The notes beneath the pieces are model-generated. The model was not told the DNA's origin, ran no database searches, and saw only the letters and a list, made by a program, of their open reading frames with translations. Shown in pieces: positions 44,794 to 56,812 of a stretch of 64,000 bases of DNA. The first letter of the stretch is position 1, and every line of letters starts with the position of its first letter. This DNA comes from Trametes villosa (Eukaryota; Basidiomycota; Agaricomycetes; Polyporales; Polyporaceae), in NCBI GenBank assembly GCA_002964805.2, contig PUDQ02000034.1, positions 372,001-436,000 on the forward strand, written 5' to 3'. The translations under genes and the position numbers were made by a program.

Positions 44794-47006
44794 ATGGAGT
44801 TCCCTCCAGGCCTTCAGCAACTGTCGTCCAAGGATGCCCTACTCGCCGTGTGTCTCTTTGGTCTGGTTCGTTCTTTATGGTTTGGTTTGGTCTTCCTGCT
44901 CTGACGCTCGCTACAGGTTACGCACCAGGTCTTCAGGCGTTTTGAGACCTACTGCATACCTTTGCACATGGCGCTCCTGACTCTTCCTATGACTGCTGGT
45001 TTCGTTCTTTTGAAGTACACCATGTCGCCGCTCTATGCAGCCTGCACTTCTGTTACAGTCTTCCTTTCGACCATGCTTGCCTCCGTCGCCGTCTATCGCA
45101 TGTCACCGTTCCATCCACTCGCTCAATACCCGGGCCCGCTTGCGTGCAAGCTGACCAAGTTCTGGATGGCACGCATCGGATATACGGGGCGGCAGCATCT
45201 TTATATTCAAAGCCTTCATGAGCGATACGGCGACGTCATCAGAATCGGTGAGCCAGTCTAGTGCTAGTAGCGTTTTCATGTTACGGCTGTCCTGACCATC
45301 GGTCACCAGGTCCAAATGAGCTATCGCTCCGGGACCCAACTGTAAGGGAGGAAGCGCTAGGTCCTCATGGCCTCCCAAAGGGCCCTGGTACGTTCAATTG
45401 TAGCCCCGAACGCACAAATTGCTGATGACTTCTATGATATCGGTGTCCGGCAGTGGTCATCGGGAGGACGCTCACCGCGACTAACCCGCCTCTTCCTGGA
45501 ATTACCGACCAACACATCCACCATGAGCGGAGGAAACCGTGGAATCGTGCGTTCAGCGCTACAGCCTTGAAGGAGTACGAGCCGTTTGTCGCTGCCCGTG
45601 CAAAGCAACTCGCGCACGTCCTCGGATCGCAGAAGGGCGATGTCGACCTCGGTCGCTTCTTCAACTTCTTCACGTGGGGACTCGTCCTCCTGAACCCTTC
45701 CGAATGCTCACATTTTATCCCCCTACAGATACGACTTCATGTGCGACATGGCGTACGTGCGCTCTCTCTCGTAAAGCTGACGGCTCTTTGAAGCATGTGT
45801 TCATCCGACTGTACGCCAGGTTTGGAGGCGGATCCGAGCTTCTCCGCGACGGAGACAACGACGGCATCTGGAGTACGCTAGAGCAAGGATGGCCGTGAGC
45901 TCCCCCCCCCTTCTCCAGGAGTATCCGTTAAGTTAGCCATTCACCAGAGCGGCCACCTTCTTGAGCCACGTCCCGTGGCTGGCGATATACGTCGCATACC
46001 TTCCGGCGGCATCAGCTTCCGTCGCGCGGTTGCTCGAGCACTCCAAAGAGTTTACACTGGCACGTATTCGCCGCGGCGCTGAGCGCAAGGACGTCTTCCA
46101 CTACTTGGTGAGCGTTGTTCCGTCCCGTTGTTGGTTCAGCTCGCTTACATCTCCCTCCTGCTCGCCTTGCTGTTCAGAGTAATGGAGACCAACCGGAGAA
46201 AGGCACCCCTCCGATCCAGCAGCTCATCGACGACGGCGTACTCGCCATCGTCGCAGGCGCCGACACAACGTCGAGCGCACTCACAAGCCTGTTCTTCTGC
46301 CTCATGAGGCACCCGGAGACGTACAAGCAGCTCCAGGCTGAAGTCGACCAGTTCTATCCCGACGGCGAAGACCCTGGCGACGCGAAGCACCACCGCGATA
46401 TGCCCTACCTTACCGCTTGCATGTAAGCTATCGGTTCCGTTACATGTAGTTAACTAGGTGCTGATCGCTACCCCTGCAGCCATGAGACACTGCGCCTCTA
46501 CCCGCCCGCCCCGGGTGGCACCCAACGCCAAGTACCGCACGGCAGCCAGGGAGCGACGCTCGGATCCTAGTACGTCCCAATACCTTCAACTATCCGCTCA
46601 CCACATTCATCTGCCTCACACGCATCGCGCCAGCTTCATTCCCGCCGGCACGTCGCTCTTCCTGCACGCCTACTCCCTACAGCGCGACCCGCGCAACTTC
46701 TCCTCGCCCGCCGCCTTCCGCCCCGAACGCTGGCTCCCCTCGGAGGCCCGGGAACGTGAGACCGAGCCCGACGCAGTGCACAACGAGGCCGCGTTCATGC
46801 CGTTCTCGCACGGGCCCGCGAACTGCGTGGGCCGGCAGCTCGCGATGCAGGAGATGCGCACGGTCGTGTGCGCGGTCATGCAGCGGCTGGAGGTGCGCCT
46901 AAGGGAGGGGTGGAACGTGCGCGAGTACGAGGAGGGGTTCTTGGATTTCCTCGTGACGAAACGGCCTGCGCTACCGGTTACGGTGTGCTTGCGGCAGCGG
47001 GGATGA
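44794..47006 (+). CDS. Cytochrome P450, tandem copy 2
   Basis: Ten exons: 44794-44865, 44917-45247, 45310-45387, 45454-45673, 45729-45752, 45820-45894, 45948-46107, 46178-46422, 46480-46569, 46634-47006 (555 aa). Exons 1-9 have exactly the lengths and phases of copy 1; the last exon is 18 bases longer, in the loop after FRPERWL. Helix C HHERRKPWNRAFS, helix I AGADTTSS, ETLR (404-407) and the heme loop FSHGPANCVGR (Cys496) are intact. Exon 3 (VREEALGPHG) and the exon 4 start are the most diverged coding parts, near regions that often shape substrate entry. Same head-to-tail orientation as copy 1, so tandem duplication is the obvious origin. Confidence 0.93.
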
Positions 47007-47519
47007 GTGGAGGAGGATCTTTTATCGGTATCGTACCGTACGGTAGCACCAGATGATACTGTGAGCACGTCGTTGTATTTGAATCTATTCTTCGCAAGCA
47101 GCTGTGTACTCACGTGCAACTGGCAGGAGTTGCAGGCCGAGCACGGCGCACGTATCATTATAGCATATACTCGTACTTTCCTACGACGCAACAAGGGGTA
47201 CGGTACGTAGCAGCAGGTATGTAGCAGTAGCAGTAGCAGTCTCGTCCATCAGCGGGGAAACAACAAACAAGGAACGTCAGGTACAACCAACACAACAGGG
47301 GTAGCAGCGACAGTAAGTAACAGTCAGCAGTAGACACAAAACAGACATTAGTTCGAGCCCGTGCGCGGTCCACAGCAACAGCGAACGTTCGTCACATGCG
47401 ACTCGGGACAGAAGGGGTTATCGGGGCGTAAGGGTAGCGGGATCTTCGTCACAGTCCGTCAAAAAAGTTCGGGAATGGAGTCGAGCATTGGGGTATGCGG
47501 CCGTAGGTGTAGTGAGGGC
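47007..47519. other. Convergent 3' region, P450-2 and GPI-anchored gene
   Basis: About 510 bases holding both 3' ends and a short gtagca microsatellite. No gene. Confidence 0.55.
47221..47239. repeat. Short microsatellite
   Basis: gtagcagtagcagtagcag: about three hexamer units of gtagca. Confidence 0.7.
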
Positions 47520-49610
47520 TTAGGCGACGAGCGCGGCGCCGAGGACCACGGCAGCACCTGCAATGGCGACCTGTAGCCCAGGGACGGTCAGCCCCGCGGC
47601 GCCGTTGTTTCCGCCAGTGGCGGAGGGGGTCCCCGAGGCGGAGCCAGTGCGGGAAGGCGAACCCGAGCCCTATAACAGAAGCGCGTCAGCAAGCGTATTC
47701 GATCTACAGAGTCCAAAAAAGAACGGGACGCAAGCATCCCGGAACGGCGAGCATGCAGAGCATTCGCTGACACCAACACCAATCACCCATACGGGGGTAC
47801 ACTACGGAGAAACGCTGGGCAGGGGAAGAGGCTCACAGACGGGGCGTTGGGTGCAGTGCTCAACGGATGGGACCCAGACGCAGCTCCAGAACCAGACGCA
47901 GCACCGGATGCGCCAATAGAGCCGGACGCGGCCCCGCTGCCGCTCACCGGCGCGCTCGTCGAACCCGGGCCACTCACAGACTGGGAACCTGTCACAGAGG
48001 GGGTACCACTGACAGAGCCAGAGCCACCCGCCGAGGTCGCGGAGGCACCCGCGGTCGTCGACGCGCCCGACGCCGCGCCGGAGGACGCACCGGCGGACCC
48101 GGACGGGTTCACAACAAGGCCGTTGCCGATCGTGCTCGTGGGCGTGCACGACGAGGTCGGGGGCGCAGGGTGCGCCGCGGGCGTGCTCGGGTCGCCCTGG
48201 TGGAAGGTCGAGGTGCCATAGACACCCATCGGCTGTGTGCGCAGAGAAAGAGAGATGGAGACCGTCAGCGGTGCTCTTTAGTCAGATCGCAGGATTGGAT
48301 GGGGGCGCACCTCGCCGGTGTCGGCCAGGCAGCGGTCAAAGGAGCCGGGGGCGTAGTTTCCGGGCATGTTCCAGGCGCAGCCCATGACGTCGTAGATGTG
48401 CTGGCAGAGCGCGGGGGCTTTGGGGCCGTCCTTGCAGGCGCGGAAGCAGAACTCGCTGGCGGAGACGAAGTTCTGGAGAGGAGCGGTCAGCACGGAACCT
48501 ATAACACAACTGCAAAGTCCAGCCATCGTTGGCAGCTACGGGACGCAGCCGCGAGGCGTTCAAGGCTGTGATCGCACTGAGGCAACGGTGCTACACTGAT
48601 CGAACGCCAAAGTCGCAAACTTACCGTCCACTCGTGCATCTGCGCGATACTGCCAAAGGCGCTCGAGAATACCAGTCCGCCGATAGGGTTTCCTGCGAAC
48701 TGCGGTCAGCAATGGTTCCACAGCGTGTCGCCACCCAGCAAAAGAGCAGAACGTCCGAGACGCATTCCCCTCAGCCAAACGCAGGCCACGGCCCTGCGGA
48801 TGACGTAGAATATGCGTGAATGTGACCACTCCAGCGAGGCACCTAAGAATAGGCGGCCAAACGAGGCGGACATATTTGTGTCCAGGTGCCCGCGGAGAAT
48901 GTCGCAGAAAGCCCAGGCGGCAGCAGTTCCGTGCTGGCAATAGCCAGCGTGTCCGGGAAGGACCCAAAACGGTGCTGCCAGCACCAGTGCCGGGCGGCCC
49001 CTGTGCTCTGCCATCTCTTCCGCCCGGCGGAACCCCTCGCTCGAGTCGTCATCTGCGCCCGCGCAAGCACCCAGTACTCACCGTTCCCGTCCGCGCCGTG
49101 CGGGTCGAGCTCGCCGCCCTCGTCGCCGGCGGGGATGTTGATCTTCGTGAGGTCGCCGACGCCGGTGATCTGCACGTAGTCGGGCGTCTGCACAAAGTGC
49201 GCGCCCTGGATCGCGCCGTCGGGGATGAGGCGCGTCCCGTGCCCGTCCTTGGTGCACCACGCGACCTCGATCCGCTCCGTGTTCCCGATGACCGAGTCCG
49301 GGCCCGGCTGCGGCGGCGCGAAGATGCACCAGTCGTCGAGCGAGTTCACTGTTCGGGGCGCGCGCGCGCAAAAAAGAGTCGGGTGAGCGACAGCGTGGGA
49401 TGGGCGGGCGGTAAAGGGAGGGGGCTAAGACGTACGGTACGCGTTCTGGCACATCGAGTTCTGGTCGTGGCCGGACCCGCACTGGTTCGTGCCCGACTGG
49501 CCCTGCTCCGTCGTCTTCGGCGCATTCGAGGGCAGGTACGTCGCGCTGTACGTCTGCGCGAGCGCGATCGACGCCAGTGTGAGCGACACAAGGGGGGCTG
49601 CGCGGAACAT
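47520..49610 (-). CDS. Secreted GPI-anchored glycoprotein with Ser/Gly-rich stalk
   Basis: Exons 49436-49610, 49082-49348, 48625-48692, 48311-48472, 47837-48232, 47520-47669 (405 aa). Signal peptide MFRAAPLVSLTLASIALA, then a conserved Cys-rich ectodomain (GSGHDQNSMCQNAY, ERIEVAWCTKDGHGTRLIPD, FCFRACKDGP, MGCAWNMPGNY). A long Ser/Gly/Ala/Thr stalk likely carries O-glycans, and the hydrophobic C-terminal tail LQVAIAGAAVVLGAALVA follows small residues that fit a GPI signal. The ectodomain resembles proteins named macrofage-activating glycoprotein in mushrooms; their cell-wall role is not settled. Introns of 389, 152 and 167 bases are long for this window, so splicing in the stalk region is less sure. 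Confidence 0.8.
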
Positions 49611-50658
49611 CGTGGCGGTAAACGAGGGGAAGAGGGAGAAGGGGGAAGGGGGTGAAGGGGGAGGAGGAGAGGGGGATGGAGCGACGCCTCCGGGTGGAGG
49701 TTTATAACGGGAGGGCCGAGGAGGAGGGGTAATATCGCCGTGGTGGGCTGGTTCCTCCGGGGCCGGCGAGGCGTCTCGGACGTTTGGCCTCGATCAGCTG
49801 TCCATGCTCAGGTTCCGACGCTGGCGGCTGCGTGGCACTGGCCGGCTGCCCTCCACGAGCCGCAAGCCACCGCGCTGCCTCCAGCAGCCAGCAGAAACCA
49901 GATCGGCCGGCCGCGGCAGGCGACACTAATTTCTGTGATGAGATACGACGTCGAGATCACTGCGGGGTCGCGGGGGCAATTGAACGTTATCTGCCCGTGA
50001 CCATGAGCTTCGCAAGGCTACGTACAGCGCTCGATTCTCAGTCGCTCGAGGCGTCAGCGTTCCGTAAAATCGTAGACGACCGTCCCATGTGAATGCGCGT
50101 TTGGGGGGCCGACCGGGCGTGGTATGCAGGCGCGCGAGGAGGAAATGGACCGGAGAGGCCAAACCTTGTTTCCACTGCCCGCACTTTGCACCGCCATCAA
50201 CACGATCGTAGCGCGTGGCTGCCTCGACGGTCTTGCCCGCCCGCGCCCGGGGCGACACCTCCATTAATGCCACCGAGCTGACACCGTCTGAGAAAATGCA
50301 AGGGGCGTTGTAATGCAAATGTGCGTTGTGCCTTGCGGGTATGTTCATTCAGGGCGAGGACATACCCGCAAGTAACCGCGTTGATATTCAAAACCGGTCT
50401 AGAGTACTGAATGGCGCACAGTGCTTGTCCGCGCAGAATATTCGAATGCCTCCTCCGTTCAAACTCAAGACGCAACTCAGGCCACACGCACGCAGGATGA
50501 GGTTTGAGGGGAATTACATTACATCGACTACGTACGTACATCACAGCGCGGTCCCAGAGTCCTCCGCACTAATGGTCGGCCCAAGTTAGGATATAGCAGC
50601 ACCTACAAGTATAGACACCAAGAGAAACACAGGCGAGGCGAGAGGGCGGGCGCAGCAC
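49611..50658. other. Intergenic between the GPI-anchored gene and OPT transporter
   Basis: About 1.05 kb. Only the TATA box at 49701 is notable; no gene seen. Confidence 0.5.
49701..49706 (-). promoter_or_regulatory. TATA box of the GPI-anchored gene
   Basis: Minus-strand TATAAA, about 95 bases upstream of the ATG at 49610. Confidence 0.5.
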
Positions 50659-53245
50659 TCAGCCGCAGAACTCCATTCCGGGGCAGCCGATCGCGGTCCC
50701 GTACACTGCGTCGCAAAGCAATCAATATACAAGATCAATGCGCGAGAGAATGGAGGGAGACTTACGACCACCATCGACCTTGGCGACCGCGAGCAACGCC
50801 TGGAGTACACCGCCGAGACCCTCGCCCGCGAGCATGCCCGCCGCGACCGCGAACATGTACATGTCGAAGCCCGCGGGGTTCCGCCGCGCCCAGTAGAAGT
50901 TGAACACCGAGCCGGCGGCCATCGCGATCGAGTAGTACACCTGCGGCGTGACGAACGCCAAGCCGACCGCGTTCCAGTTCGGGACGTAGTGCCAGTACTT
51001 CTTGGGGAGCCAGAGGTGCTTCGCGACGGTGGACACGACGGCGAAGATGCCGAGCGCGATCGCGGTGTAGCCGGACGACTTCGGGATGGGCAGCTTGGGG
51101 GCCGTGACGGCGACGGCGACGGCGGCCCACGCGGAGACGGACGGCGCGCCGTATGTGCACTCGCCCGTCGCCGGGGGGTGCAGGATGCAGGGCGTCGCGG
51201 TCGTGAAGAGGATGAAGAGGCCGACGTTGAGGAAGATGGCGACGACGGCGCCGCACAGCTGCGCGACGAACTGGTTGCGCGGCTTCGCGCGGAGGAGATA
51301 ACCCGTCTTGAGGTCACCGCACATGTCCGTGGACTGTGCGGCGGAGCCGGCGGCGATGACACCGGCCGTCAGGTTGACCGTCTGCGCGGGGCCGGTGGAG
51401 AGGCCTGCGCCCTTGCTGACGCCACCGAAGATGAGCTGCGAGGCCTTGGCGACGGTGGAGATGGGGTTGACGTCGGTGGTACCCGCGGACTGGACGCCGA
51501 TGAAGGAGAAGACGAAGCCGAGGACGAGCGAGAGGATCGCCTCGCCGACGTTCATGTTGAACATGGTCGCGAGGATCGCGCAGGACATGATGATCGAGGC
51601 GAGGAGGCCGGTCGTCCACCAGAGCGTAGGCACGCGGTCGGCGAGGGGCGAGAGGTCCTCGTCGTCGTCGGCGTTGTAGTTGGGGTCCTCGCGGAACCAG
51701 GAGCGGACGTTCCAGTTGATGCCAGCCTTGCGGATGTCTATGTCGCGCGGTTGGTAAGCGGCCCAAAAATACAGAAATAAAACACATACTGCGGACGAGG
51801 TCACCAGAGTTCATGCCGAGATCCGCGAAGGAGTACAGCAACATCATGAGGACACCGGGCCAGAGCAACCAGTAACGGGGCGAGGGCGCGTTGGTGTACT
51901 TGTCGGGGTCGGAGAACGACAGGCCGTTGTACGAAACGAGCGGGTACTCCTCAGAGGCGGCGGCACCGAAAGCGAGGCCGTTCTTGACGAGCGACGGAGC
52001 GATGATGCCCCACGCAAGGATCGAACCGCCGAAGAAGCTCCAACTGGCGTTGATACCGGAAAGCATGCCGGCGCCGAAGAACGCGGGGGTGACTGAAATC
52101 GTGCGTAAGTCACCGAATTTCCGCGGGCGCGTGTAGAAAAGAACATACACTCGATGAACCAGCCGTAGTTCTCAAGCGAGATGATGCTCGTGAAGCCGAG
52201 GCGGTAGAGCGTCCAGCCGATGTGCCAGTCGAAGATGAGGCCCGGCGCGTAGCCGGTCATCACCTTGTACACGAACACGATGATGAACGAGTACAGGAGC
52301 GCCAGACTCTTCTTGCGCGCCGCGACGGCACCGGTGCGGGTGTTGTGCAGGGCGCGGATCGTGATGGCGGTGGCCGCGGGCGTCGGGAAGGTGAGCTTCT
52401 GCTTGACGATGTAGTACTTCCGGAGCGGGATGACGAAGAACACGCCGTAGAAGCTCGCGCAGACGGTGAGCGCGATGAGCTTGCCGATGTCGAGCTTGGG
52501 CAGTTCCGAGAGCAGGTTGAGCCGGTACATCGCCGGGACGGCGGAGACGAAGAGGATACCGATACCGCCGGCGGCGGTGGCGGCGGACTGCACCGTGCAG
52601 TTCTCCTTGGGGCCGAAGGGCCCGCCAAGGAGGCGGCCGAGGAGGCCTGATTCGGGAAGGGCTTTCGAGAGCGGCTTGATGATGGCGAAGCCGAAGATGG
52701 CCTGAAATTGAGAGCAAATCAGCTATCAATTGATGCAGTTCGGGCGTGCGGGGAAATTGCGTACACCGAAGAGCTGGGGACCGAAAGTGAAACCGGTCTT
52801 CAGACCGAGGTAGATGTTGGAAGCACCGACTGTAGTGTGGTCAGTTGATGCATTGCGACCGTCACGGAAATTGACTCACCGATAGCACCAAGACAGCAGC
52901 CGACGAAGACAGCACTTTATGTAGCGCATCAGCACGAGGTCCCCCTCCGCTGACCACGGGCGACTTACCGGAACGTGAGCTGGTGGGTCTCCTCGATTTC
53001 ATCGGGGTCGATGGGGAAGGGCTTCGTGCTGAGGAAAAAAACCGTAAACATCCCGTCGCGTCCCTCTGCCCGTCGGAGAATACTCACATGTCATGGGTGT
53101 CGGGCTCGTACTCCTCGTGCGAGACCTTGACGTTGCCCTCAAGGTTCTTCTCGTGGATCTTCTCGTCGTCGTCGGAGGTGGTGGTGCTCTCGCGGTGACG
53201 GAGCTCGGAGAGCCCGTTCTCCGGTTCGTTGGGAGGGTAAGGCAT
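50659..53245 (-). CDS. OPT-family oligopeptide/metal-chelate transporter
   Basis: Eight exons: 53088-53245, 52969-53028, 52880-52914, 52765-52829, 52149-52701, 51790-52092, 50766-51737, 50659-50705 (730 aa). A charged cytosolic N terminus (STTTSDDDEKIHEKN, then EETHQLTFRAV) is followed by many membrane segments: VGASNIYLGLKTGFTFGPQL, then IGILFVSAVPAMYRLNLL, FFGAGMLSGINASWSFFGGS, and later GLFILFTTATPCI. Length and pattern fit the OP(T) superfamily, nearer the short yellow-stripe-like branch than the peptide-only branch. Expected at the plasma or vacuolar membrane as a proton-coupled importer of small peptides, glutathione or metal chelates; the cargo is not inferable. The exon 4 donor (GTACGC at 52764) was chosen for phase; a GT two bases upstream does not fit. 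Confidence 0.92.
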
Positions 53246-55390
53246 GGCAGCTGCGCACAGTGAAGGCGGCTGGGGACCGGAGCAGGACGTGCAAAGGTCG
53301 GGGGATGGCCAAGGGACGAACGAGGGTCGGGGACCTGCTCGCCCGCCTCATATACTGGTGGGGCCGGGATGAGGCACCGGCCGAGCCCCGCGCGGACGGT
53401 GGACGAAAATCGAAGCGCGCGCGGGGCGAGATGGCATCTCATGACGAGCGATCTGTGCCCGCCCGCTCCTCCCAGCTGGCGCGGGTGATGGCGGCGCCAG
53501 CCCAGCACAGCTTCGCCCTGGGTCGTCCGCCCGCCCATGTGGTGCCCAGGGCCACCGCCCCCCGCCAAGCGTCCCTCCCCTCTATCGAGCGGATCCTGAT
53601 GCAGGGCTCGTGTGCTCGCCCCGGCTCCCCGCCCTCTCACCCATGCGTCGCGCTATCGCCAGCGGCTGATTCGCGATATTCGCCATCCCGTCCGTGATTC
53701 CTCCTCCCCGGAGCTCACCCTGCGCTGCCTGCACAACCCCGTCAGCGCCCGCCCAAACCGCACGTCCAGAGCATTTTTCCTCACCGCTATCGCCATTCCT
53801 GGACGCCCGCCGCCGACATCCGCGCCCCGACCACCCGATCAGGCAGGTCTCCGTCGGCGAAACACTGCGCGCGCAGAAAAAATGCGCGTCCCGTATCGTC
53901 AGCAAACCCGCGCTCCCGATCGCGACGCAGAACGTATACGCACGGCACAGACGCGCGTAGCATGTGGGCCGCAGTCAGGCGATCGGCCGCCACAATTGTG
54001 GGTGTTGGTGCACCCGCGCGCGACGGGCTCCGGCCCCCCCGGCGCGCGGGGCCGGCGATCATCCCGCCGGCTCGGCCGCGCCAAAACGGTCCTCCGGCGG
54101 CCGCGCCCTCGATGGCGCGAGGCCCTCGCCGACGCTCCTCGACGCCGCCGGCTCATAGATCCTGCTCGACGCTCCCCGCTCCGAGCGCGATGAGTAACGG
54201 GCGACGCTCGGGCCGCCTTCCTGACTCACGACTCACGAGCCACCGCGGCGGGGTTGGGGCGGCGGCGGATTGGAGTCTGGGCTGTCAATCGGGCGGTCGT
54301 GTGCCCACACCGACACATGCGTGCGGCGCGGAGTCGGAGGGATGGAGCAAGACCGGCGGGAACCGGGCTCGCGCAATGCTGCCTGAATCTGAATCACGAC
54401 GTCGTCGATGTCCTCGCTCCTGGCGGTGAGTCGCGCGAGCCTGCTGCCTCGAGAAGAGCGATCTCGATTGCGACCGCCAAGCCGTGCCTCGCGTCTCCTG
54501 GGCCTCCGCGCACAACATGGGTGCGCAAGGCACCATCCCCCCAGCGCGACATGCTGTGCTGGCTGAAACGCCGTAGGACCGATTGGGCGACGCGCGATAA
54601 GCAGCCCCAGAGAACGGGCGGCGCGATAAGTCCAGGACCCAGGTGGTCATGATTCATTAGCGCGGCGAGGCGCCGGGCGGCGCGGGGGCTTGTGTTTCCC
54701 AAGACCGGCGCCTGGGCTGGGGACGGGCCAGGGTTCAGGAACGCGCCTCGGCGGGGGTGGGTGCGCTGTGGTCTGTGGGGCACGTCAAGGCGCTCCAGGC
54801 TGGGCTCCGCGGTGAGGCCACCGGGGCGCGAGATTAGACAAGGAATCAGGATAGGGAGGATCAGGATCTGCACATCGCAGAGCCATCGGCCTGACGAGGG
54901 AGGTGGAAACATGTCAGCACTTCTCGCCACAGCGAAAGGCGCACCTCATCAACGCAACTTCGATACACCGCACGCGACCGCGACGAGCGACGAGCGACGG
55001 TCGACCGCAACGCCAGCGATGGCGCGGAGGCTGGAGACCGAAATGAGTTGATTCATGCATCACGATCCACACCTTTGATGTTGAGTATCTCGACCGCCAA
55101 TCCGTCCATGATCCCTTCCTGAGTCCTCACCATCTCGTGCTCGCGACCATCACCACCAACCCACCATCCCAACTCCCAACTCCCGCCTCCAAATTCCAAA
55201 ACCCAAACCGTCCCTGTTGCGTTGATACCCCGGCCACTAGCGTGCGAATGCGAAGATGTCGGAAACCACTTTCAGAATCTCGTCCGTGTTCGATGATAGA
55301 AGCCGCGGGAGCAAACAAGCCCTCGATAAACGCGCCTCCGAGTCCGAGGGCTCCTTTCTGACCCTGTGCTTCGAGAACGCGCAGGGGCTC
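53246..55390. other. 2.1 kb GC-rich region upstream of OPT
   Basis: No gene supported. Overlapping long open frames on both strands (for example 53612-54193 plus and 54394-54930 minus) reflect high GC. Their translations are Arg/Pro/Ala-rich, with no domain, paralogue or splice pattern. Minus-strand tatatg near 53349, about 105 bases from the OPT start, may be a TATA element. Confidence 0.5.
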
Positions 55391-56547
55391 CTAGGTGCCG
55401 GCCATCCCGATGACGCCGACGGCGTCGCGGATCTTTGCGATCTCGCTCACGGACAGATTGCCTTTGCTCGCGCAGAAGAAGTCCTCCCAGGCGGTGGCGG
55501 CGTCGCTCGCGTTCGGGAATTCCGATCTGCAGTAAGAGAAAGGTGTGTTAGTCCCTCGTCTAGAAGATCATTCCCCGGCATACAGGGCCCCGAAGAGCAC
55601 GCGTATATACGGGGAAGAGTCAAAGGCGAATGGTATGTGGCACTCACGATAGGAACGTGTACAGGTGCTCCCAGAACGCGGGCGTCGAGAGGGTCGTATG
55701 ATAGGGCGTATCCGAGACAACAGATGAGGGAGAGGCGGGGATTGTTGACGCGTCAAGTACGAGGGGAATGTCCACCAACTTCTCCCCAGGGCTGGCCGTC
55801 AGCGACGGAGATGGCGAGAGCACGACAGACGGAATGCGCCCATGCCCCGACCGCGTCGACTTCGGCTCAGGACTGGGAAGCAGCGTGATCTGTTCGCTCG
55901 CTCCTGACAGAGGTGCGGAAGAGGAGGATGGGGCGGTGACCTTCGAGGGATCCCAGACGAATCCGGGCTTCACCATAAGGTTCACGGTGTCGCCATCCTT
56001 GACCGCGTATTCCTGTAGTAACTTTGCGTCCGCGAGCGCCTTGCCCTTGAGAAGTAGCCTTTGTGTGTCTGCAGGGGGCGCACCGGGAACGGTAGCGAGC
56101 TGGGCCTTGATCTGGGCGATGGTATCTGTCGGCTGCACGTTGAGGGTATATGCCTGCACGGGCTTGGTGGACTTGAACGTAACACTTATTGAGCCTAAAC
56201 GAGTGTCAGACAGTTAGACCTTGAGCCTGCTGCGGAAGAGAAACACGGAAGACGAGGACATGGTAGAAGTGGCGCACACATACCTGTCGGAGCAGCCGCC
56301 GCAACTTGGCGTTCTGGCGGGGGCGGGAGGTCAACCTAGAGGTCCAAGAACAGCGCATATACGCGTTAGGATATAAACACACAGCATACAAGGACCTCTC
56401 TAATTGAACTTGACGTACAGGCAGTACAGGAACCCTCTTCAGCTCGTTCTCCGGCGCCGTCTGGTAATCATTCCCATACACGACCGGTTGCGACGAGAGT
56501 GTGTTCACGAAGGACTTGACAAACGCGAGTTCCGCCTGTTCAGACAT
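55391..56547 (-). CDS. GET5: Ubiquitin-like GET-pathway protein (Get5/Mdy2-like)
   Basis: Exons 56419-56547, 56284-56335, 55648-56194, 55391-55526 (287 aa). The N terminus ELAFVKSFVNTLSSQPVVYG, then ELKRVPVLPVDLPPPPE, fits the Get4-binding domain. A ubiquitin-like domain follows (ISVTFKSTKPVQAYTLNVQP, then RLLLKGKALADAKLL, DGDTVNLMVKPG), then a Ser/Pro linker and a C-terminal helical segment (WEDFFCASKGNLSVSEIAKI) that probably dimerises. Get5 with Get4 and Sgt2 hands tail-anchored membrane proteins to Get3 for insertion into the ER; it acts in the cytosol. Introns here (83, 89 and 121 bases) are longer than the local norm. Divergent from NDUFS5. Confidence 0.87.
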
Positions 56548-56812
56548 CCTCGCAGAGATTCAGAGGGGCAGATGAGAGTAAAAAGGAAAGGGGAGAGAGG
56601 GAAACGTTTAAAGACGCGACGCGAATCTGGGGAGGAGTGCTGCGAGTGGCGATGATCTCTCCCAGGCGCCCATGACGCGCCTTCGCCACGTGCTTCCAAG
56701 TCACAGCGTGATGGTCGTCACGCAAACCTCGCCGCGGGCGCTCGCGAGTCGCTGGCTACAACGCCGAGCTCGACCACATCCCACTCCCTCGCCTTTCCCG
56801 ACTCTGTGAACG
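56548..56812. promoter_or_regulatory. Bidirectional promoter, GET5 / NDUFS5
   Basis: 265 bases separate the two start codons of divergent housekeeping genes, so the promoters must overlap or adjoin. No TATA box seen. Confidence 0.55.

Noticed and set aside
47847..48221. 124-codon plus-strand Pro/Glu/Ala-rich frame
   Set aside because: Antisense to the Ser/Gly stalk of the GPI-anchored protein.
50989..51780. 263-codon plus-strand open frame
   Set aside because: Antisense to the OPT transporter's largest exon; Asp/Gly/Arg-rich translation typical of a shadow frame in GC-rich DNA.
53612..54193. 193-codon plus-strand frame and overlapping frames on both strands
   Set aside because: Arg/Pro-rich translations in very GC-rich DNA with no domain; treated as intergenic.
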